DNA of 64,000 nucleotides from Circinella umbellata (lineage: Eukaryota; Mucoromycota; Mucoromycetes; Mucorales; Lichtheimiaceae), in assembly GCA_025093555.1 (NCBI GenBank), contig JAIWNF010000020.1:682001-746000 (forward strand), read 5' to 3'. This document shows, piece by piece, positions 46,864 through 61,910 of the stretch. A model generated the notes under the pieces. It saw only the letters and a list, made by a program, of their open reading frames with translations, did no database searches and was not told the DNA's origin. A program made the translations under genes and the position numbers. Within the stretch, counting starts at the first letter, position 1; the number at the start of each line of letters is the position of its first letter.

Positions 46864-49800
46864 TTTGAACGTTTATATGTATAAATACTGTATGTGTTTG
46901 AATGTCTTTTGTATATATACACAAAGATATATAAAATAGAGGTTCGTTATATAAACTTGGGCGAGAAAGAAAAAAAAACGCGGGAGAAGAGAAGAAAAAA
47001 AAAAAAGAAAGAGGAGGGAAAGGAGGAAATCAGCCGCCTTTTAATGCTCTGCATCAACTGACGAGAGGATCATTGACAATCGCTATTATTACGAAAAGTT
47101 CTTGTGCTACTCTATTAAAAAGTCCCTTCGAGATGGGGGGATGATACACAAAAAAAAACCCTTTTTTTTCTTACTCCTTTTTGGCACCACTTATTTTAGT
47201 TATTATATTACAACAAAAACTTCATCAGTGTCATATATGGCGCCATTGCCCCTATACACTCCGTCATTTTTTTTCGTTTTCATCCATTGATTTTTATTTC
47301 TAAATAGCAACAATGGCGTATGTAGTAATAAAAAGGCGAGGAATAAGAATAAATATATAAAGTTCACAACACAAAAAAGTGTCATATGCTTTTTAGAAAA
47401 CGAAAAAGTAAAATGGGGGGGGTGACAAGTATTTTTTTTTATATATTATAATTTCTTTTACTTTGAGTAATAACTCAATTTGGATGTGTTTTAAAAAAAA
47501 GATAAGAAAATGAGCATAATATAAAATAAGCATAATGAAGAACAACTTTATCAGGAACGAAAAGAAAAAAAAAAGAAGCATTCTTAGTGGTGCTCGATAA
47601 GGTAATCACTTAAGATAGCAAAACTTGTTTTTTTTTTCATTTCGTTTTGCTGATACTCTTATCACTGAAAAGTCATGCGGCGATTCTCATACGAGAAAAC
47701 ATTGTCTGCACACATCTTTAACTTATATGTAATAAGAAGATTACCAATACTCTTTTACTCTGACCGGGAATTACTCTCCGTCCACACGTGTTAGCATAAA
47801 AATCATATAACCCCAATGCTATATGTCATAGGAGCATAAACTATTTTTTAATTATTTTAATTTTTGAACTAAAATGGGTATATAAAAAATTATAAAGTAC
47901 TGTCCACATGGCGTTTTTTTTAAAAAAGAAAACTTTACCACGACTGTCAAGACACAGAACTTTGTAAAAAAATTTTATTACTATTACTGTTGTTGGGGAA
48001 GCTCAAGAAAAGATTTAAAATAAATAATGCCACAAGTAATAGCAACCAAGAGATAGAAAATCTTGGAAAGGGAAATCAAATCCAGCGGAATGATTGGCTA
48101 GTATCGGGTTACATCGGGTTATCGCACAGAATACAATAAACAAGATATGTAGTTGACGAGGGACGTTGATCCCGTCTTTTCGGGTTACAAAAATAACTCT
48201 TTTTAATGCATTATTTTATGGCGATCTCTCTCTCTCTCTTTCTTGCTTCATCCTTACGCTTCCGGAAAAAATTTCCAAACAGGTGGTACAATTCAAATGG
48301 GCTAAAGAAAACAATAATAATCATTTTTACCCGCTCTTTTTTATTTTAAAATTCTGTTGTATATTATTGACTTCTCTATCGATAAGTATCCTATTTTAGA
48401 ATATATCGCTGCTTATTGTTATTTGTATACTCACTTGACCATGATATAAATAATATTTTATTGTGTTTACAAGAACAAGTCACTTTAATTTATAAAACCA
48501 CTTTTTCGGAACCAACAATAATTATTGTCTTTTTGCCGTACTCGCAATAAAAAAAAAAAGATGACCCAAGAGTTTCTATTTCACTGACTCGCATTGATAA
48601 AGGAGTATATGACTTTTGTTTCTTCAGTCGCATGTTATCAGAAGAATCACATGACTGTTCTGATTACGTATGTACATTATTTTGTTTATGCTGCATAAAC
48701 ATTTAAGCATATTTTTGTTGGCACAGCTTTTTATCTTTTTTTTTTATAACACCCAATTCTTCTTTGAAGAGGAAAAAAAAATAGAAATCGCTGTTTATTT
48801 TGGTAATTGACGATCTGGGTATAAAACAAATGATCAAAGCGTTTGTATTTATTTTATCTTCAAACGTTAATAAATCCGAATCAGGAACCATTGGTAAAAA
48901 CATTAGCCGCCAGGGTCAAAGGCTCTTTTTATAAGTCTGTGCGGAGGCATTATAACAACAAACCAAGTTAATTACGAAAGAGTATAGTCTCATTACTGTC
49001 ATCGAATAACACCGCTTTTTTTTTTCATCTTTCGTAACTTTTAGCATTATATTTCGAAAAAAAAATTGCCAATGTTATATCTTAGGATTACTCTAGAAGA
49101 CAAAAATGTTTTAGGAATAAATATGTGGTGTTATATACATCGTCATTATACATTTAGTCTGTGGCTCTATTTTATGCAGAGTAATTAAAACATCACTAGA
49201 ATGAAATGACTGTTGTTTCTTGAAGCGCTATTTTAGTAATACTTCTGCACTATTAAAGCTTCACTATATTTTTGATCGTGGAGAAGTGCCTATTTGATTT
49301 TTTTTTCTTTGAACTATAGACCAGAACTGGTTGTTGTTCTCAACAAAGCCATAATTAATTTCTACAATGTGGGATTATGTATATTAACAATATCAAAAAT
49401 AATTGACCAAAAATTCGATCCTGTTACTACACCCTATATAGTACTTCTTGGTAATTGATGTGCTTGGGAATAAACATATCTCGAGTTGTTGTATACGGGC
49501 TATTTGATCCTCGTGTAAACTTGCTAACAAAAACTTGTATTTTTTTCCTTTTCTTTTTCAAAAGGCTTGAAGGGAAGGGTGTTCTAGTTTTGTGAAAAGG
49601 TATACATTGAATTAAATTATAAGTTATTATTGTCTTATGTTTGATTTCATATATTATTAGTAGTACAATAGGATAATGTAGGAGATTGCAGATCATTCAT
49701 GGATAACGATAAATCGGCTTTATTCTACTATGTGCAAATCTTTCAACTTTCGAATCGTGTGCGTGAGAGCAGTTTCCAGGTTTTTGTAGCATAATGAAGA

Positions 49801-51929
49801 AGCTTATTACTTTTATAGATAAGCCTTCAATGATTAGTTAACGTAAAAACTTAAGTCTAAAGATAAACGAAAAAAATACTACACCAATAAATATGCTGAT
49901 TTCTTTATATATTTTGCTACGTTATCAGAATATACATATACTGTACATATTATATCAATAGATAATAAAAGCAGAGTATGTCAACGAAATAGTTTTGATT
50001 TATAACTGTTTAGAACTATAAAGCTTCAAAATAAGATAGCATTGCTTTGGTTAACCAACATAATATTATACGCGCACCAGTCTCCATTAGTAGTCCAGGA
50101 CATTGTTGTAACATAAAATTAAGATGGTAAGACACATCTTTAGAATATTTTAGCTTTACAATAAGCTAATTAATAAATTATAGAGTATTACACAGAATAT
50201 AGTGCAATAAATTAAAGGCAAAAGCAAGATAGGTACTGTGAGAAGAAATTGAATATTAGAACCTCGATTTATGCATTGTTTAATAATAATTTAATTTTAT
50301 AAAGGTAAACCGAAACCATAACTCTTTTCTAGGTAAATCAAAATAAATCAGGTATCATACATTGTGCAAAGGAATATCAGCAAAGTTTTTACCATTATAA
50401 ATCCATGAAATAAATAACTGAATACAATAAATCAGCAGCCTTTTTTATTGTTACTAATAATCATCGATTTTGGGCGTAAAATTTCTGAAATCGCTGGTGA
50501 TACACTGGTTACTGCAAGTAGTACTGCGTCTAACAACCTTATCGTTTGATTTCTATCTTTTTCAATACCATTTACTATTATGTATATTCCGTCTTGTATC
50601 GCGCGAATTATATACACATTCATATCATATCTATAAATTTTTGAAACCTCACCGTGTTTATTAAAAGATCAAAAAATCCAGGTTTTAAGCATACAAAAAT
50701 AAATAAATAAAAGCCAGCAATATGGTAACGTAAGCATGTTATAAATGCGTTGCGCTCATACAATAAAGCACTGTTTGACAATTGCACCCATTTATTAGCT
50801 TTAACGCTGTTAGTCAATTTTTGAATTATTACATTATTTACGACAACGCAAGATACCATTATAGTTCATGATCTCTGTCTACTATCATATGCTAAATTTA
50901 TGCTTTTTTTCTATGCAACATAAAATAAATTCATGTTGGTACTGAAATGACTAATACGGCCATAGATCAGCGAGTATGCAACCTGTTTTCTACTAGTATA
51001 TACTAAATATGTTTATATCATTTTTTTAATATATAGCAATTAGCTCTCATGTCAATTTTGGTAACTTTTACCATTTGTGGTTGTGGTAGTACGTAAATTC
51101 TGAAAAAAATTCTACTTATTGTTGTGTGTGGAATTAAGAGATTGTATGTGCATATCATAGCTATATTAACAGACTTGTCCTTAAAAAGGTTACTTTATAA
51201 TATATATTTACGTAGCTTAAATGGCAGAATGTATATAGCTTTTTCAATATTAAACAACTGTTGACGAAGTGTCTCTTGTAATCATTGTTGGGAAGTAATA
51301 GAACTTACCTTTCTTGCAGCAAATCAGAAAAAAAAGCCACTCTGACCAAAATGGTAAAGTACAGAAAAAAAATAAACACCAGAAAAAAATACAAGTGTAG
51401 TTCATGCAGTTAAAAGATCGATTAAGTTAAAGGAGTCTAGAAGGTCGCGCGGATTTATAACATTACTTATTAGTTTGAATTATAATAAATGATTAATTTC
51501 GAAGTGGGTGAAAAGCTATATAATATTTGTGATGTTACTTTTGCACTACCCAATATATAATAGATTCATAATAGCATGAAATATACATCATATATCTGAA
51601 GAGATCTTGAATTATAAGTGTATTTAATGCTTAATTATGGCACGTGGAATAACTGTGCTTCGACTATGGAATCATTATCAATCGAAAAAAAAAAAACCAT
51701 GCACAAATGTATCGTTACACCAATTTATCATAAAAAATTAAGGAGTCAGAAAAACTTCTAGTGAATAATTAAGTGGCAAATCGGTCATTCATCGTCACCA
51801 GACGATAACCAAAAACCTGCATGATATTTTACTGCTGTCGTACCTGGTGAGACCAGAAAACCCTTTTTATTTTCCTTTTTATTTTGTTCTTCTTTTCTTC
51901 TTTCTTTAACATAACAATTTTACATTGTC
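46864..51929. other. 5-kb intergenic stretch, no supported gene
   Basis: This is the longest gene-free interval. The first 200 bases are the probable promoter of the GATA factor (TATA-like sequence at 46880-46930, purine-rich tract near 46960-47030). Further on there are T/A runs, a TC microsatellite near 48226-48242 and ordinary AT-rich DNA. Open frames at 49427-49696 and 50432-50859 on the minus strand do not resemble known proteins. Confidence 0.55.
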
Positions 51930-53052
51930 ATGAAATCACCATTGTCATCACAAAGCCCATTCCGTTTATTAACTACCGGATTTTTCGCAGGTGTTTTATG
52001 CACCTTTCTCATGTCTTGTGCTTTTACAGGTACAAGCCATAATGAAGCAACTGGAGCTCACTGGGGTTCTTTAGTTCGTCGTCAAGAAGATAATTCGGGT
52101 ATTCTTAAACTCGGCAATCCTGGTAAAGTATAACACTTTTATACATACAATCATTTATATGCATAAATATTAACATATTTTTTTCTTGGGGGGGGGTTTT
52201 CTCGGTTATAGGTCCGGTTGTTGACTTGTTACAGCGACAACGATATGTTTCTTCATACGATCGTCGAAATCGCCTCCCTCATTGGGTTGGTGAACATCTC
52301 ACACTTGAATCACTTGAAGCTGGTGAAAATGTTGATCGCGATAAGTCAAGCTTCAAGGAAGATACTGCTATTCCAGAAATTTTCCGTGCTCTTTTAAAGG
52401 ACTACAGTGGTAGTGGCTATGACCGAGGTCACATGGCACCTGCGGCCGATGCACTTGCTACCCAAGAGGGTATGGATGAAACCTTTTTGTTAACAAACAT
52501 GTCTCCTCAAGTGGGTAATGGTTTCAATCGTCATTGTAAGTTTTTCTTTCTTTCTTTCTCTCCCTCTTCTTAATTCTTTCATTTTCTGATCACTAATTTT
52601 ATAACTACCTTTTTTTAAAAAAAGATTGGGCTTACCTTGAAGGATTTGCACGCGATTTAACCAAAAATCACACTGATGTTTATGTGTACACCGGTCCACT
52701 GTTCCTTCCTCGTAGCAATCAAAGCGGATATGTTGATATCGATCAAGAAAAAGCAGGCACTAGTGCCGTTTCTGGATATTTTATCCAGTATCCCCTTCTT
52801 GGCGATGTACCCAATGTAGCAGTACCCACACATTTCTTCAAGGTTATACTTGCGTCGTCTGGTAGTGGAGATGCTTACACATTGGGTGCATTTGTTTTAC
52901 CCAATGAAGCCATTGATAGTAAGACACCATTGACTGATTTCCAAGTTAAATTGGATTCTGTTGAACGCGTTTCAGGATTACAATTTTTCAGCGAATTGGA
53001 TCGAAGTTCATTTGGTGACCTTTGCTCTACCGACAGTTGTAAACTGCAGTAA
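51930..53052 (+). CDS. DNA/RNA non-specific endonuclease, NUC1/EndoG family
   Basis: This 314-residue beta-beta-alpha-metal nuclease is related to mitochondrial endonuclease G and yeast Nuc1, which degrade DNA and RNA in mitochondria and during cell death. Exons are 51930-52122, 52212-52535 and 52625-53052. The active-site motif YDRGHMAPAADA is at residues 134-145, with H138 as the general base. The metal-site region is MDETFLLTNMSPQVGNGFNRHYW, with the metal-binding Asn in GFNRHYW. The N terminus has a short basic stretch and a hydrophobic segment at about 13-31, as in Nuc1, which fits a mitochondrial inner-membrane anchor; secretion is a less likely alternative. VYTGPLFLPR and the FKVILA strand are typical of the family. 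Length is close to yeast Nuc1. Confidence 0.9.
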
Positions 53053-55839
53053 TTCCTTATTATTATTATATCAATATAACCCTTATTCTTGATTTTTCAA
53101 ATTATTACGTATAACTTCTATTATATAAACTTGCCCTTGTTTATAACTATACAAATATATAAATTTTCGAATAAATGCGCTGTTTATTTATTTGATTAAC
53201 TATGATACATTTTCGTTTCATCCACTTACACCATAAAATTAAACTGCTTTCTGATGGGTTGCTCTTAAATTTCTTACCATGGAGGTAACAGCTTATTCAT
53301 TAGAAAAAATAATAGTAGTAAATTTTGGCGTATCTGACACTTTCAAGCGATTGAATTAATCACTATTTTTATGATACAATTAATACTATTTAGATAACGT
53401 TGTTTTGAGAATCATCAAAATACCAACCACGTACCAAAAATGATATAAATATCATCATTTACTTGCAACAATCTACAGAAATCACAAAAAAAAAATCCAG
53501 CAATACCGTCGGAATTAATTCAAGATCACTCAAGAGAACTACCTTCAGGTTTTATTTGGTCGATCATAGTGCTACTTCATTGGACCCTGAATTTTTCATA
53601 TGGTGTATTAAACATAAATACATATAACAGCCGGCAACTACCCTTTTTTTTTCCATCTGTCAAATATTATTTGTCGCCAAACATCGCATTGAATGCATTA
53701 AGAAAATCGTGTCAGAAATAAATTTGGTACGGAAAAAGCTCTAAGAATTTGAATTTTCGGCCACCTGGCTGGGGATTCCCAGATTTCGAACAGCTGAAAT
53801 AGCAGTGTGTCACCATATAATAATAGGGGGTGCAATATAAACTCTCTTGACAGGGTGATCTTGTGTTGCTTAAATCGCATGTGTTAAAAGGCTTCCGTCA
53901 ACATCTTGTGACGCGCGGATCTTTTTCTTTAAAAGGATCTATACTTTTTTTTTAATTTTAAACCCTCTTTTATAATAGGCACAAAAAGCATAAATTAGAA
54001 TGCTGTAGGGGATTTTATTGTAACTGCTGAAGTGAATTAATTCGACCTATTAACAACCACTCGGATGGAACAGGAAAGTAACAAAGGGATCGCGTGGCCC
54101 ATACTTTGGTCTCAATAGAACAACAAAATAAGATCATAAATAGTGCGATGCTTAAAAAAACGAAGAGATTTAAAGATCTTGGATGAATCTTTTGTTGTAG
54201 CACCAAAACCGATCCTGGCCTGCTTTTTAAATCGATTGATGACAACGATATCTTTACAATAATAGAAGAAAATAAAATAGTAGCTTACAAGCGCATGATG
54301 ACACCACTAAGATCGTTGTCCCTAAAATGAATCGACCTCATATAAAACTAGAAAGCCAAAGAGACTTTTTCAGCTTATCGAAAAAAGTAGACTATTTTAT
54401 AAAGTCAGTCATACTTCTCTGCTATCATAAAGATATCGAATTTGTTTTTGTTTTTGTTGAGTGGTTCTTCAGGATCTTCTTTCTTAAGAAAAGAATGAGA
54501 AAAATGAAATGATAATGCGTTCAATTACAGTAAGATTCTCTTTTCACTTTGTCATCAAAAATCATAGTCATATGAGACACTTATCTATTATTCCTTTTAT
54601 ATGTGCTCGTAATCCTATCTTAATGAGGGGTGCGATTGTTAAATAAGTGGCTCTCTTTCAACTTCTCAAGTTCATTTTTCATCTTTGAAGTATTGTTATA
54701 CGTGATAATAATGACAGTATTATTATTTTTTATGACACTTGCTGTGTTCGTAATATTGCATTTACACCCAGAAAAGAATTAGTCTTTTTTTTTTCTGTTT
54801 TATCCCGTTGGACGCACTTTGTGTGAAAAAGTAAAATAGGTGCTTTTTCTATTGAATTGAATGTTATAAATTTATTAGTGAAGAGCAACAATAATGAATT
54901 GTACGCAGATGCATTGTCTTCCGAATTATCCCCTTATCCTTGCGTCATATGTCAAGAAACGAATGAGTACTGACAACTGTTAAAAAACTGTTGGGAAGAT
55001 TAAGGGTGTGTTACATTAACTTAGTAGTATCTATTAGGTTGTGATAGGTCAGTTCTTAGATGGCTGTGGATGATATAGAAAATTGTTCTCACACACTTTA
55101 TTGACACTAGTATCAAACCCACCCACTGTTTTGTGACTATCGCTCTCTCTTTTTTGTACCAACGTTCAGCTGATGGACTATATCCCAAGGCCAGCGTTGT
55201 CATGGAACTTTTAAGTTTATCTCATGTTGACTTAATACATTCTTGACAGCTATTACTGTCGATTGAAAAAAATGTATAATAAAAGATTCAAATTGATGTT
55301 TCTGACTTGAACTGAGCTTACATGAGCTCCTTGACAAGCATGATTCTCCGTTTAAAGAAACCCCATGGTTAACATAAAAAGAACCGAGGGCATCTACATA
55401 CAATTATATATGATCAGCTTTAATGGTAAATCAACACTTTGGGCTGTCTTAATTTTTACATTTTTTTATTCAAATGTCTCATATGTTTTTTATTAGATGC
55501 AGCAAGTTAGCATTCATTAAATACTATAACAAAAACATCATATTGTTGTTCTGTTGTTGGCAGCATAAAAAAAATAACATGTAGTAAAAATGTTGATATG
55601 TACAAATGAAAAAAAAAGACTTTAAACTCTCCAAACGCAATATAATTTGAGGATAACGCGGTATGTATTAACATTTCTCTATTTGTATTTTTTTACTGCT
55701 CATTATTAGTTGTCAGCAGTAAAGAAATCCATATGCAAAAAAAAAAAAAACACTCCGCACAAATTAACTTTCAACATCGCGCGAGTGGCCCAAGGTTGTA
55801 AAGTAGCACGTTCTTTTTACTTTTACAACTTTAAAGGTT
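53053..55839. other. Intergenic, no supported gene
   Basis: This 2.8-kb AT-rich stretch holds the 3' region of the nuclease gene and the promoter region of the Sec3 gene. No tRNA, repeat pair or protein-like frame was recognised. Confidence 0.5.
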
Positions 55840-58800
55840 ATGGCATCTGAAGCAGTACGCCAAGCCATTATAGATTCTTTATTTTCACCCGATTCTGGAG
55901 GTAAATAAAAACTTGTCATCATTATATATACGAAACACCATTGGAAAATATTAGAATTGAAGAAAAAGAAAGAGTCTACAATACATTTGAAAAACGATCG
56001 ATGGTCTTTTTTTAAAAAAAAATATACGAACACTTTTGGGAATTATATATATTTTTAGGTGCGGCAGAAAAACTCCTTATTCATCTTAAAGTATTTGAAG
56101 ATGTAAAGCAAACAGATCCTAGCGCGAAAAATAGTGGTAAACAACCACAGATCGTCGGGAAACCTAGATACCTTTGTTTAACTCGTAAGTCATAAAAGTA
56201 ATTAATAGAAAGTGAGTGATATTTTATATTAATTAGTATAAAAATTAACATGACATATATATACTATTTATAGAGAAACGTAATAAGATCCGTTTATATA
56301 AAACAAAGCGAAATCAAAATGGTGCATTTACGATAGGAAAAACGTGGTCACTTGATGATATCAGACAAATTGAAGCAATTGATGTAAGAAGGCATTTATG
56401 TATTATCAATCCGAATATTGGGTTAAGCGATATATTTACAAATAATTATAACAATAGGCAAATCAATTCTCAATGACATTAAACAAAACATATGTTTGGG
56501 CAGTGGAAAGACCAAGGGATAAACTTGTATTTATGGCACACATTGTGGATGTAAGAGTTTCTCTTTCTAATTAGTATAAAAAGAGAAAGGGATAAATTAT
56601 TTATGGAGACCTTTTTTTTTTGGAATTTTTAGGCTTCTCAACGATTTCTCGGTAAATCACCCCGTCTCATAAATGTTGATGAGAGTTATTTATTACGTTG
56701 TAAGTGCTATTAAAGTTATTGCTCTATGGATATACTCGTTGCTAAACAAAATATTTCTTTTACTTGTATATAACAAAATAGACCTTGCCAATCCAACTGC
56801 AATCCCACCATCTTCATCCTCAAATTCTTCCGGTATGATACCGCCTGTATCACCTTCTACAACAAGCTCACCTGGAGTAATGGGATCACCAACAACTTCT
56901 TCACCTTCACTTACACCATCTTCTTCGGGTTATAAACAACACCATTCTGAAAACAATGATCCTCGTTCTTATTCTTCTCCTTCACCTAAAATGTCTCCTG
57001 AGCGAACTAAAAATTCACCATTATCTCCGTCTGCAGGTTCAGCAGCAACAGCAGCAGCATTACCTGTTGCTAGTCGTCCTGCGCCATCACCACCTATAGC
57101 AACCACAATTGTATCTCCCCCCCTTGGTGCTACTAGATCCTCTCAACGAGCTGTGGAAATATCTCCTCCAATGAACAATCAACCTAGTGGTAAATGTCCT
57201 CACGATATTTATTTTTTAAAGGGGTAAAAAATATGATTAATATTATCACTCATCTTTCTAAATACCAAACATACCACACGCTGTTTTTTTAGAAGAGCCA
57301 CTGATCTCTAAACAACGCTACCCTCCACCGATAGATCCTAAAGAGAAAGAACGTGAAGAACGTAGAGAGCGTGAACGGGCTCGAGAGATACGGCGCGAAC
57401 GTGAAAAACGAGAAAAACAAGCACAGCAAGAAAAAGGTATATAGATATATCCATATTGTAGTGATAATACTGTTATATTAAAGCATATTAATAACAACAA
57501 TGACCTTACAGAAAAACTACGCAAGGTAGCAGAAATGCAAGAAAAGATGGCAGAAAAGGCTTCATTGATGAATGTAGAAGAGTTATTAGCAGATTTCAAT
57601 TGGAAAACAAGTGGAAATGCAGCAGCTCTTGAAAAACGATTATTAGGTGAATTACATGCTTTGGAGGCTGTAAGTTTTTCTATCTCTTGAACAACATAGG
57701 CAAAAAAAAAAGTGGGAGGAGAGGAGAAAAAAAAACTGTTTATCCGTGCTTAAATTTTTTTTTTAAAAATATTGGTTTAGGCCAATGTACATGCTATTAT
57801 TCAATCCGATGAACGTGTTCGTACAGTGGTTGATCAAATTGACGCAGCTTTAGGTGAACTCGATAGTATGGATAGTTGGCTATTATTATACAGTGCAGAA
57901 CTCAATGTATGTTATCTTTTTTTTTTGTACAAGTCGGACGAAAATACTGAATAATAGTAACAATTTACACATATATAGAGTATGGGTGATGATATCCGAG
58001 AAATCGAATCACAAAACCGTGGTTTACAAATTCTTGCACAAAATCAACATAATCTTGGACGTGAACTTGATGATTTATTGGTAAAGAAAAAATATGATAC
58101 ACTTTTATTTAAGCTGAAAGTATTATTATTATGCAAGTAAAATTCATACATATGTATGTATATATATATATATGTAGAATGCAATTACGATACCCCGATC
58201 ATGTCTTGATAGTCTCAAATATGATCCAATGGATACAGCAGAGAATGTTGACCAAATTCAACGAGCAGCTGAAAAAGTACAACAAGTGTTGAAAATTAAA
58301 TTAGGTGATGGTATGCAAAATATGAAAGCTGTTCAAGAACGTATGGCTGTTTATAATTCCCATAGCAACAAATTCAGTGCTCGTATCTTTGATTTCATGA
58401 AAAGTCAATTTGATAAGCAGGTAAATATTGTTTGATTTATGATATATATATATAGAAACAATTTTAATTGTAATAATCAAAAGTTTGGATGCATAGAGGC
58501 ACAGTAATAATATAACATATTATGCATATATATTTATAGGCCGAGAATCAAAAAGCTGTTAGTGTACGTACCCCCTCATCAAATTCACGTAAACAACAGC
58601 AAACATTAGTTGCTATGCCGCATACTGTGATTGAAGACAACTTGATTAAATATCAAGGATTTTCATTATGGGAAAAAGAAATGGAACCACGTATGTATAG
58701 TGAACTACAAAGATATTATGCACAGACCATGGCTCCCCTATATGAAAGTGATACCCGTGAGTTGATCGATGGCGTACGACCTCTTTACACAACTTTACGT

Positions 58801-60641
58801 AATCGTGGTTTGGATGAGCTGGAATACATTTTCAAACCCGAAGAATCGAGACCTGTACGTGCATTAGCTTATGGTGCTAATTTAAGGAGCGAAGATTCGA
58901 GAACACATCGTTACCGTCAAATGTTACGCGGTTCGGTGGAAGGCGTTATTGGTGGTAGTAGTTCATCAATCGATGGTGATGAACGTGCAGCAGATGATGT
59001 AAGTGTTAAATATATATATATACATATGATTATGTCACAAAATCTAACAAAAACATATTAGTCTTTTGCACAATTGATGGCTCAAACTACAATGCTAGTA
59101 ACACGAGAACAAAATTTTATGTGTGATTTATTTCAATATTCACAAGGTGCACCCAAATCATTTTTGGAACGAGGACCCGTCTTTGCTCAAATACCCAATA
59201 CCAACGAACTATGTGGTCGTCGAGAAAAACCACGCGATATTAAGATGTCCAAAAAGATCCTGTAAGTTTTTTTTCTTTGAAGAGGGAAAGAGTGTGATCG
59301 ATTGAGGAAGGTTCAACGAGAAAGAGCAAGTAACAAGTATTAACATTCTCAAAATTATGAATGTTTAGTGATTGGATGGAAATTATATTTGAAACATTGG
59401 AACCAAGTATTGTTGGTTTACTGGAATATGGTGTCAAGAGTGATCCTACACAAGCGGCTAGTATGCTGGCATCAGTCGAGTTTCAAAATGATAAGTGGTT
59501 AGGTTCGGACCAGGAATTCATGCTACGTCTATGTAACTCATTAATGCAACGTTTGACTCGCATGTTTGAAAGGTTTGTATCTGATCAGCTGAAGATCATT
59601 GAAGACACAAAAGTGAGCACAAAGAAGCGTAGAGGTATTCTACCGTTTTTCCGCACTTTTCCTGTAAGTATTTCATATACACATATATACGCGAATACAC
59701 ATTCTTTTGTTTATTATTCTACATATAATAATAACAATAGTAATTGCTAAAAAAACTGTTCATTTTTTCTTATTATATTAGTTGTTTGCTATACGACTTG
59801 AAGTAGCGGCAACCAATGTTGAACCTGATTCACAAACACGACAAACTGTGAATGATGCTTATGAAAAGATCATCAATGCCATGATGTCTAGTTTGGATTC
59901 GATTGCGAAAGAAACAGATCAAACGGGTGATGATAAGGAACAATTAAATGCAAATATCATGTATATTGGTAGGTGTTTTTAACAATTTTATTATACATAA
60001 TTCAATCCAACTCAACCTTTTCCCATTTTTTTTTCGTTTTTTTCTTTTTTCTTTAGAAAATATGCATCATTTCCATCACGAACTTCGATCCAATAAACTT
60101 CATGTTTTGGAAAAATGGATTAAATACGCTAAAAGCCATTATGATACCAGTCTGAATGCATATATCAAGGTTGTTATCCGCCGTCCTCTTGGAAAATTAT
60201 TAGAATTTTTTGAAGGTGTTGATAATCTCATGCATACAAGCACACCTGAAGAAGTTCAATTCCATATGAACTATAACAAGGCTCAATTACGTAAAGTCAT
60301 TACTATGTATCCAGCTAAAGAGGTCAGTTTATAGGTCTTTATGTGTTATATAAAAAAAAGTATTGATTTATTGATATTCATACATATATATATATATATA
60401 TGCATAATAGATTAAGAAATCTTTGGAACAATTGTATAAACGAGTCGATAAACATTTCTCGGAAGAAGAAGGATTACTTCAAGTAGTATGGCGTGGTATC
60501 CAAGAAGAATTTATTCAACAACATGAAAAGATGGAACATTTAATCCTCAAGTGTTATCCAGATACTCGCTTACATCTTGAATTTTCTATCGATGATTTAC
60601 TTTCAATGATGAGTGAATTAGCTCGTAAAGTACACTTGTAA
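55840..60641 (+). CDS. SEC3: Exocyst complex subunit Sec3
   Basis: This predicts a 1091-residue exocyst subunit that marks sites of polarised exocytosis, such as the hyphal tip. Exons begin at 55840, 56059, 56274, 56458, 56633, 56782, 57293, 57512, 57781, 57979, 58178, 58540, 59062, 59369, 59782, 60057 and 60411. They end at 55900, 56184, 56383, 56550, 56699, 57189, 57436, 57669, 57906, 58080, 58420, 58998, 59261, 59663, 59968, 60322 and 60641; all phases agree. Residues about 20-150 form the PIP2- and Rho-binding Sec3 PH-like domain: RNKIRLYKTKRNQNGAF then IGKTWSLDDIRQIEAID. Residues 153-288 are a Ser/Pro-rich linker, 295-345 a strongly charged Glu/Arg segment, and 340-480 coiled coil. The remaining 600 residues are the helical-rod Sec3 C-terminal region. 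The start is the first ATG; the second (MASEAV frame) options give shorter products. Confidence 0.88.
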
Positions 60642-61754
60642 AATTCATGTTACTCTAATATAAATATACACACTTAAAAATAATAATATACAACTTTACT
60701 GTTATAATTATAATAATATCTTTTATCCATTCTTTTATCAATTAATTACTACAAGAACTATTTCTTGTGCCTGACAATTTCTTTTCTTGACTATTGTCAT
60801 ATTACTAATTACAAGATATTCTTTTAATTAGATCTAACCAACTTATTGAACATTTATAATATCAATGATGATGATATGATACATAACATAATTATTATCC
60901 TTATATACTATTGAAAAAAAAAAGATCTCAATCCAAAAATAAAAATAGAAATAGGATATATTCCACACATGACATAAATCGTATATAATCAAAAAAAAAG
61001 CAAAAGAAGGCCAAAAAATAATAATAATGATGATAATATGTTGAACCCGTATCTGTCCCTGTGCCTTACACTACCGAGCACCAGGTCTACCGGAGTCCTT
61101 TTAATCTAGGTTTCCATTAAAAAAATAAATCCTTCTCGGCTGGCAAAACATTAGCTCATTAAACTTTTAGCATAATATCTTTGGCCGGGAAACCTTCAGC
61201 AAAAGAAAAGAAAAAGAACATATGAAAAGAAAAAGAAAAAGAAACAAGAAAAAAAGACAATGGCTTTCAAGTGAATGAGAACCTGTCATCTTAATCCTTT
61301 TGTTTCCCCTTTTTTTTCTAATATGGATTTTCATTTTTTGCCAAAGTGAATAGTGAAGAAAGAAATTTTTTCCGTTTGAAAAGAAAATTTATACCTCCTC
61401 ACAAAACAGACTGTTTTTTCCTTTTATGGACTTTTATCTAATCTTCGTTTTTATTTTGAATTCAGGACGTACTATTAAAACAGGCAAAGAAAGTGATCGA
61501 TAGTGAGGTCTGTAGGGTAGACCAAATAACGAGAAATAGTGAAAGACGCTCCACTCTATTGTTATTTGTATAAATAAAAACCATGACGAGCAGCTATTAA
61601 TGTATTTTGTCAAGACAAAAAATTTTTAGAGTGAAAAAAGATTGGTGATTTTTAGCTACGCCGGACTTTTTCGACTTTCTGGTGATTTTAGGGAAGTCCC
61701 CGTTTTTCACCGATTTCTCAATCTCTTTACTATTTGAATGACTATAGTTACGTA
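60642..61754. other. Intergenic, no supported gene
   Basis: This is the 3' region of Sec3, then A/G-rich tracts (61200-61260). No gene is recognised. Confidence 0.5.
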
Positions 61755-61910
61755 GGAAGCAAAACATGACAAAGGAATCCTCGCAGCTATGCTTCGCGCC
61801 CCTGTAGAAGGTAACATGTGCATATGCCTTGTGTCCTAAGTGGCAGTCGTTGCATTCATTCGCGTGCATGTTTGTGTCGAATCGACTGGTAGCGTCGTCA
61901 TGTTTAGCTT
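61755..61910 (-). repeat. Direct repeat, copy 1 (unknown element)
   Basis: This 156-bp unit is repeated at 62072-62220 with about 85-90 percent identity. It is more GC-rich than its surroundings. On the minus strand it is open throughout, and the frame includes NDCHLGHKAYAHVTFYRG and KHSCEDSFVM. It may be a fragment of a coding sequence, perhaps from a mobile element, but the family is not recognised. CATGAC near one end (61765-61770) pairs with GTCATG near the other (61897-61902). Confidence 0.6.

Noticed and set aside
50432..50859. Two consecutive minus-strand frames of 63 and 79 codons
   Set aside because: No protein family or splice signals join them. Composition is weakly protein-like but not enough to call a gene.
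54015..54245. 76-codon minus-strand frame with one hydrophobic segment
   Set aside because: No conservation evidence or promoter context could be seen, and length is within chance expectation.
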